From NCBI GenBank assembly GCA_033002965.1, contig JAURVB010009077.1, positions 1-64,000 of the forward strand: a DNA stretch of 64,000 nt. Reading direction: 5' to 3'. Of this stretch, positions 58,701-64,000 are shown piece after piece. Positions within the stretch are counted from its first letter, which is position 1, and every line of letters begins with the position of its first letter. A model generated the notes under the pieces. The model was not told the origin of the DNA, made no database searches, and saw nothing but the letters and a program-made list of their open reading frames with translations. The translations under genes and the position numbers were made by a program. The stretch comes from Piper betle. Taxonomy: Eukaryota; Streptophyta; Magnoliopsida; Piperales; Piperaceae.

Positions 58701-61700
58701 GATCTGTAGGATCTCTAGGAGGCCCCACTTTAGCGAACAACTCTCTTCCTAACATGAATGCAGCACTTTCTACATCGCAACAGGTTGCGCTTCATTACCT
58801 GGCCTAAGATCTGGTTTAAAAATGATGGTTTCATTGTTCAATTTTCTTCCACTATGATTTTGTTTCGTAGGGTTTCAATTCATCAATGCCTCCCATGCAG
58901 CAGCCTTTTGCCCAGCCAATACCTCCTCTACAGATGCTTCAGCAGCCATCTTCTGTACACCTCCAACCCCAACTCACTTCACCTTTTCCAAAAATGCAAA
59001 GTTCTCAGACACCAATTCCACAGCTTAATCCCATGCAGCCTGCTCAGCCTGGTGGTCCTGTTCCATTTCCAACTCTAAGTGTACCAGTTGGTATAAGTGG
59101 ACAGCTATCTGTTTCTCAGCCTCTGCCTTTACAGGCTGGTTTGCAATCTTCTTTTAACATATCAAGCCAACAACAGTTGCAGTCTAATATTAGTACTTCA
59201 GGCTCTAATAATCAGAATCCGCAGTTGCTTCAGCCTCTTCAGCAGGTAGCATCTCAGGTGCGACCACAGCAGCAGTCACCAGCTGTACCCTCTAGCTTTC
59301 ACTCTATTCCACAACAAGCATTTCCTCAGCCACAACAACAGTTGCATTTGATGCAGCAGCAGCCGTCTACTAAAATCCAACAGCAGAATCTCCAAGCTAC
59401 AAGCAAACCACAGGTACGTTTGCCCATGTATTTAAGAAGTATGTACTTGTCTTTTTGTTAGGATTCATTTTGGAATCAAGAACTTGTGTCCAGTGTAAAA
59501 ATTTTAGAAGTTTTTTTACAAAATTATATTAATTATATGAATCTGCTAATTGCAGTCACAAGCCTAATAATTGAATAACTGACTAAAGTAGGCATAATAA
59601 ACGGATGTGCCTTTTAAATATTAAATCCTCTTTTAGATATGAACACGTCCTTTTACTATTTCCTACCTTTTTAACTTAAGTTTTTTTCTGTGATGACCTT
59701 TTGAACATTGATATCATTTAGCTTGTTCCTTGACAAATATTTGTAAGAGTAATATTAGTTCCTGCAGTGTTGGAAGCTTAGAACTGTTTGCCATTCTACT
59801 TTTTTCAGGTTGATTTATTATTTATATCCTTTATAATGTTGTCTAGACTTCATGGAATGTGATCACTACACATACAGTGGGTACCTCTGTTGCTGCACCC
59901 TCAACTGTTGCCGCACCTACAGACTTATCCTCCACTAGAATGGCTGCTTCTGTCATTCCTATTGCTTCTCTGATATGTAATTGGACGGAGCACACTTCTC
60001 CAGAAGGTTATAAGTACTACTATAACAGTGTAACCAGTGAAAGCAAGGTTGGATTCCTTTGTCACAAAGTTGATTGGACCATCTTCACATTCTTGTGAAG
60101 AATTTTAACTGTTAACAACTTTTGCATGGGCCATTTGCAGTGGGAGAAGCCCGAAGAGCTGGCTCTTTTTGAACAACAGGTGCAGCAGAAGCTGCTTCTG
60201 CAGCAGCAAGAAAAACTTGTAGTGCCGCCTATGCAACCGAAAATGCAGGGACAACCTCTTGCTCTGGCTGTCTCTAACCAACGGACTTCTCAAGCTCAGC
60301 AAACACAGATACAAGTTCATCCTAGGCAGCCCCAACAACTACAGATTCAGCAGCCTTCTATGGTTAGTAATTTGCTTCTGGGATTCTCTTGATGGATCAT
60401 TTGCTAAGAAACTATTATCTGTCATTGACTCTCATCATTTGAATACCAGTATTATGGATCTGCAACATCTGGCCAGCATAATGTTCGGGTAACTTTTACT
60501 TTCACACTGTCCAATGAAGTTGGTATTTTAATATTTTTAATGCATGGTGCTAATTTTGTTATTTTCTTCCCTGCTTAATTTTTTAATGTGGCATTTTTAA
60601 GTAATGGAATAAGAGGAGGCAGCTTAGCAAGATTAAGAACTGCATTGCTGACTTCAATTCTTTTAGTTGTGGATGACTTTGATGGTGTTGATCATCTAAT
60701 TTTCATGAAAGCTTGTTAAGGATAATTATTTTACCTCAAGTTGGCTGATTTCTGTATGGGTATTTATGCAGTTTTCTTTCCTTTATGATTTGCAAATAAA
60801 TGTGATTTTATGACAAATAGAAGTCAGTCTCTAGCTTTTTGTTGAATTTTCTTCTTATATGCTTTGATGGGGCCATCTATGTTGGCTAGAACACGTGCAA
60901 ACACATTCACCTCTGTCGTCATTAGGAGATATGTAATCATTTTTGTGCTGGTGAAAAGGCATGTAAAATAAGCTCCATCGAAAACAAAAATAACTACGGA
61001 TTAAGACATGCAAGTAGACTGATTTTGATATGAGGAAACCAACCACAATCTGAAGAGGTCGTCAACCTCAACACATCTGCTTACATATGTAAATGATGAT
61101 GAAAAAATCATGATGCACATATACTAGACATTTTACAGGCAAAAATACACAAATTGTATTTCAACAAATAAAACAGAATCAAATCCAGGTCGAAGAGGAA
61201 ATAGAATCAACTTGTAGCTTTTGTTGAATTTTCTTCGTATATGTTTTGATGGGGGCCATCTATGTTGGCTAGAACATGTGCAAACACGTCCACCTATGTT
61301 GTCATTAAGAGATATGTAATCGTGTTTATGATGATGAAAAGAGGGGGCAAGGAAGACTTAAAGAAGATGTGGACGGAGGTAGTGAACAAAGGCATTAGAA
61401 ATAATGAATTAAGTATAGATATGGTCAAAACGAGATGAAATAAAGCAAAATGATTTGTAACCGCGACCTCAGTCATTTGGGATCAGGCAGATGAGAAAGA
61501 GAAGAAGAGGCTTTGATGGGGATTTTGTGAGGAAAGAGGGACAGGGATATGTTTCTAACCTGGCCATGGCAGATTATGGAAGGGTGTGTGCCTGTGCTGT
61601 TTTATAAGCTTTTGACCGCACGTATGGGAATGGTGTTCCTTGGAGATTTTAAGCTGTACCTATAGCAGAAGGTGGGATTAAAATCTTATCTTTCCTCTTC

Positions 61701-62836
61701 TGCAATTGTTTAATTTTAATTTTAATTTTTTTGGATAAATTAAAGAGATGAATTGATACACTATGGGGACAAAGCTATTCAAGGGAGGTGGAGGCCTCTT
61801 GAAGACTTTTCTTTGGAGAAGATACTGGTGATGGTTTGAATGTGGACCATGTTATGGGCTATTAAATTTATGCTATGAGGTCATTTGACAATTTTTGGTA
61901 TTCAAAAGATTTAATGTAAATGCATGCAGAAAGGTCATTCAGAATGCTAATTTGTCACTCTGATTCTCGTGTCTTCTTAGCTCTTCTCTAAATTGTTGAT
62001 TCTGTTTTTATGGTTATTTGAAGAGTAATATTATTTAGTCATAATGCAAAACTCATGGTAAAAGTTGTACTTTTACCATTTTATTTAAAAATGGAGACCA
62101 TTTTATTTTAAAAATGGAGTTAGACTGTGCATATTATTGTTTCCAGGAATTTCATTGGAGGGCTTCTCAGTAATCTTGTTTTTTATGCAGGGCGCTAGTT
62201 ATAGCCAGCCAATGGGAAATAATCTAGTTGCTGATCCTTCACACTTGCAAGAGGTAGATGCTTTATGTAGTAGAATATGTACATATCCAATTTGTTTGTT
62301 CTTTTAAGCATAGAGATATTAGTGAGTTTGTTGAAATATATGTATTTGAGTTTTATGATTCTGCTTTCAGCTTAGTGATTTTGTGATCACATCTCAACAT
62401 TGGTCTGCATGCCAGAACGATTGTTAGATCTTGCTTCATATTAGTTTAGATTTTGATCAGATCATATGGAGGACATATGATGGCTCTGAGTCCCACAAAT
62501 TGATAGTCTTACAGTTTTGAGTTGAAATTATCAGCTTCTAGCTTGAAAGCTTATTAAGATTGAAATTTAGTGTATTCTTTGGTGACTCATCAGTTTCCAA
62601 TGGTTTATAACTTCTCTATGACACATGTTTAATGTTATTTTTACACATTACTTGTTTCCATTTACCTTTTGCTTCTAAAACATGATTACAGTTTGTGTTT
62701 TCTTCCTTCGCACGTACATTTTGTTATACATCTGTCTCATGGCATTATGTAGGGTCTTCAGTCTTCTCAAGAGTGGATGTGGAAGAATAAACCTACAGGT
62801 TTTACATCATCTCTGTATTGTTTTTGTTCTTTTTGA
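52749..62836 (+). CDS. FCA: FCA, flowering time control RNA-binding protein
   Basis: Autonomous-pathway regulator that promotes 3'-end processing of target RNAs and, in Arabidopsis, silences FLC. Eighteen exons join in phase: 52749-53187, 53365-53435, 53530-53608, 55509-55591, 55695-55746, 57404-57471, 57569-57635, 57751-57830, 57941-58005, 58090-58152, 58256-58361, 58697-58783, 58871-59413, 59847-60047, 60141-60362, 60450-60488, 62191-62253, 62753-62836, about 803 residues. The N-terminus has RD repeats and poly-Gly. RRM1 starts near residue 156 (KLFVGFVP, GFCFVKYA), RRM2 near 247 (KLFVATLN, GCGFVRFS), then a Gln/Pro-rich part and a WW domain with W647 and W669 (CNWTEHTSPEGYKYYYN / WEKPEE), which in Arabidopsis binds FY. 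The end (SSQEWMWKNKPTG) is family-like, but the final stop at 62834-62836 could change if the GT at 62799 is a donor. Alternative start ATG 52836. Intron 3 (1.9 kb) matches the regulatory intron of Arabidopsis. Confidence 0.96.
60826..61345. repeat. Direct repeat in FCA intron 16
   Basis: TTTTGTTGAATTTTCTTC followed by TATATG.TTTGATGGGG, GCCATCTATGTTGGCTAGAA, GTGCAAACAC and AAGAGATATGTAATC-type blocks occurs at about 60836-60962 and again at about 61219-61345. Both copies are diverged and in the same orientation, 383 bases apart. Confidence 0.8.
61330..61490 (+). mobile_element. LINE reverse-transcriptase 3'-end remnant
   Basis: The stretch with AGATGTGGACGGAGGTAGTG, AATAATGAATTAAGTATAGA, TTGTAACCGCGACCTCAGTC and ATTTGGGATC translates in pieces as MWTEVVNKGI, NNELSIDMV and related bits. 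This is the common C-terminal signature of plant non-LTR retrotransposons (family GRPxKTWxEVVxxDL...DRxxWR). Frames are broken. It lies in intron 16 of FCA. Identified from the family pattern in memory. Confidence 0.6.
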
Positions 62837-64000
62837 TGATTCTCATTGCCAAGTACTTTAGGATATTTGTTATGAATAGCTTGTAAAATCTACCTCCCCT
62901 TCCTGCTTGGGTATTTTTTACTGTTGAACTTTTTGTTGGCAATCTTCTCGGCAGCCGATAGATTTTTTTTGGCAGGAAATTGACACATCCATCGCAGGTA
63001 TATCAGCACGAACAACTTGACTGACTAGCTGGTGACGGTGCTGACGCCAAGTAATTTTTACTTGGGTCAAATTACTTTTTTATGTAAATACATTATTGAC
63101 GACGGCTTAAACAATTGATTGCCTTTCCTTTGTTCTTTCCCGAGTGAAGTGACTCACACCAAGTCCCTACGCGGCCCCTTGGTCAGATTCATCTCCTTCA
63201 TTTTTTAGAGCATTGTGGTGAGGGGTGAATGCTTAATCGTCAGCTTGATATATGATGATCATGAGAGACATTGTTGTAGCCTAATCTTCCTGGTCAATGT
63301 GGCATTCTCTTCTCTCCGGCGTTTCTATGTCCCGTTGTAATTGAGTAGGATGCGAAAAGTAGTTTATAAAGTTGGGTAACCTATGAAATGACTTGAATCT
63401 ATTAGACGAAATCATGCATCTGTTCTCAGATATTTGGAGTTAGGCGTAAACCAACTCATGGTGCCGTTTATTATCCACAAACCATATGGTTTTCCACCTC
63501 TTAAAATCCAATTACTATCCGATACGCTGGGACTGATACGGTAAATATTAAGAAGTTAAATACTATTGCCTTTTTAAAAATTAACTATAAATAATGAGTG
63601 ATTAATATGTATGTAAAAAACAACAAGTGTGTTTATCTTCAATAATTTTTATAAAGTCTATTACTAATTTAAATAGTTTTAGAGTTTATTGTAATGTATA
63701 AGTAAGGGTGCATATTTTGCTTATCATGTACATAAAAGAACGATATTTTTTGCAGTTAAGGATATTTATATGTTCAATGTAGTGTTTTAATTTTTATAAA
63801 CACGAATATCTAAAAAAGATTAATGAATCATAAAATAAAACTATTATGCATATAACTTTATATTTTGTTAATTTTTTTTCCAGATTGCACTAAATATATA
63901 TCCACTGAATTATGGTTTTAAAATTTTTAGCAGGAGGGTAAATCAGGCGGCCGATTGCAATTACGTGAGTAATAATTTCATGCATGAAGCCTACACCAGA
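62837..64000. other. FCA 3' flank
   Basis: 62837 to about 63400 probably contains the FCA 3' UTR and possibly a last alternative exon (acceptor GGCAG near 62954 or 62975). From 63500 the DNA is AT-rich with no gene seen. Confidence 0.4.

Overview
The window is nuclear DNA of a flowering plant. Coding regions are broken by GT-AG introns, the intergenic DNA is AT-rich and loaded with transposon debris, and almost every recognisable protein belongs to a plant-specific family (CHUP1, oleosin, DYW-class PPR, CONSTANS-like, XERICO-like RING, FCA). The very GC-rich 5' ends of the intronless genes (PPR, oleosin, RING) and of the first FCA exon suggest a monocot. That is an inference; no species can be named from the sequence.

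Layout. 1-12.9 kb: CHUP1 (+, nine coding exons, chloroplast positioning), an oleosin with an in-frame stop (+), and a gene whose conserved C-terminus resembles the plant 'gar2-related' family (+). 13.5-15.4 kb: an intronless DYW-type PPR gene (+). 15.7-24.3 kb: a transposon-rich block with a 5'-truncated phosphoglycolate-phosphatase-like pseudogene, nested hAT-like elements, a 3.5-kb structure with ~560-bp inverted arms, and a clean 559-bp non-autonomous hAT element with 8-bp target duplications. 25.5-31.8 kb: a two-RRM glycine-rich hnRNP-like gene (-), a small serine-rich-type protein gene (+) and a XERICO-like RING-H2 gene (-) with a probable 5'-UTR intron and uORF. 35.3-40.2 kb: a CONSTANS-like gene of the COL9/COL10 type (-). 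42.2 kb: a decayed fragment of plastid ndhD. 45.0-50.9 kb: SMG7 (-), a nonsense-mediated decay factor, with possible introns in its 3' UTR. 52.7-62.8 kb: FCA (+), the flowering-time RNA-processing regulator, complete with its long intron 3.

There is no operon logic here; genes are independent. Three touch light or flowering (CHUP1, COL9-like, FCA), and three concern RNA (hnRNP-like, SMG7, FCA).

The most notable cross-gene pattern is reading-frame damage in otherwise well-conserved genes. CHUP1 lacks one base beside an A-run, the COL gene has one extra base in an A-run, and the PPR gene has two compensating shifts in C-rich tracts that scramble about 40 residues. The oleosin has a stop before its C-terminal domain. 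The single-base cases sit in homopolymers, so consensus error in a long-read assembly is the leading explanation and should be excluded before any biology is read into them. I did not find a convincing wholly new system. The best candidates for something unusual are the long inverted-repeat structure at 19.8-23.2 kb, the GC-rich-core repeat family seen at several places, and the catalytically dead HAD-phosphatase relic.
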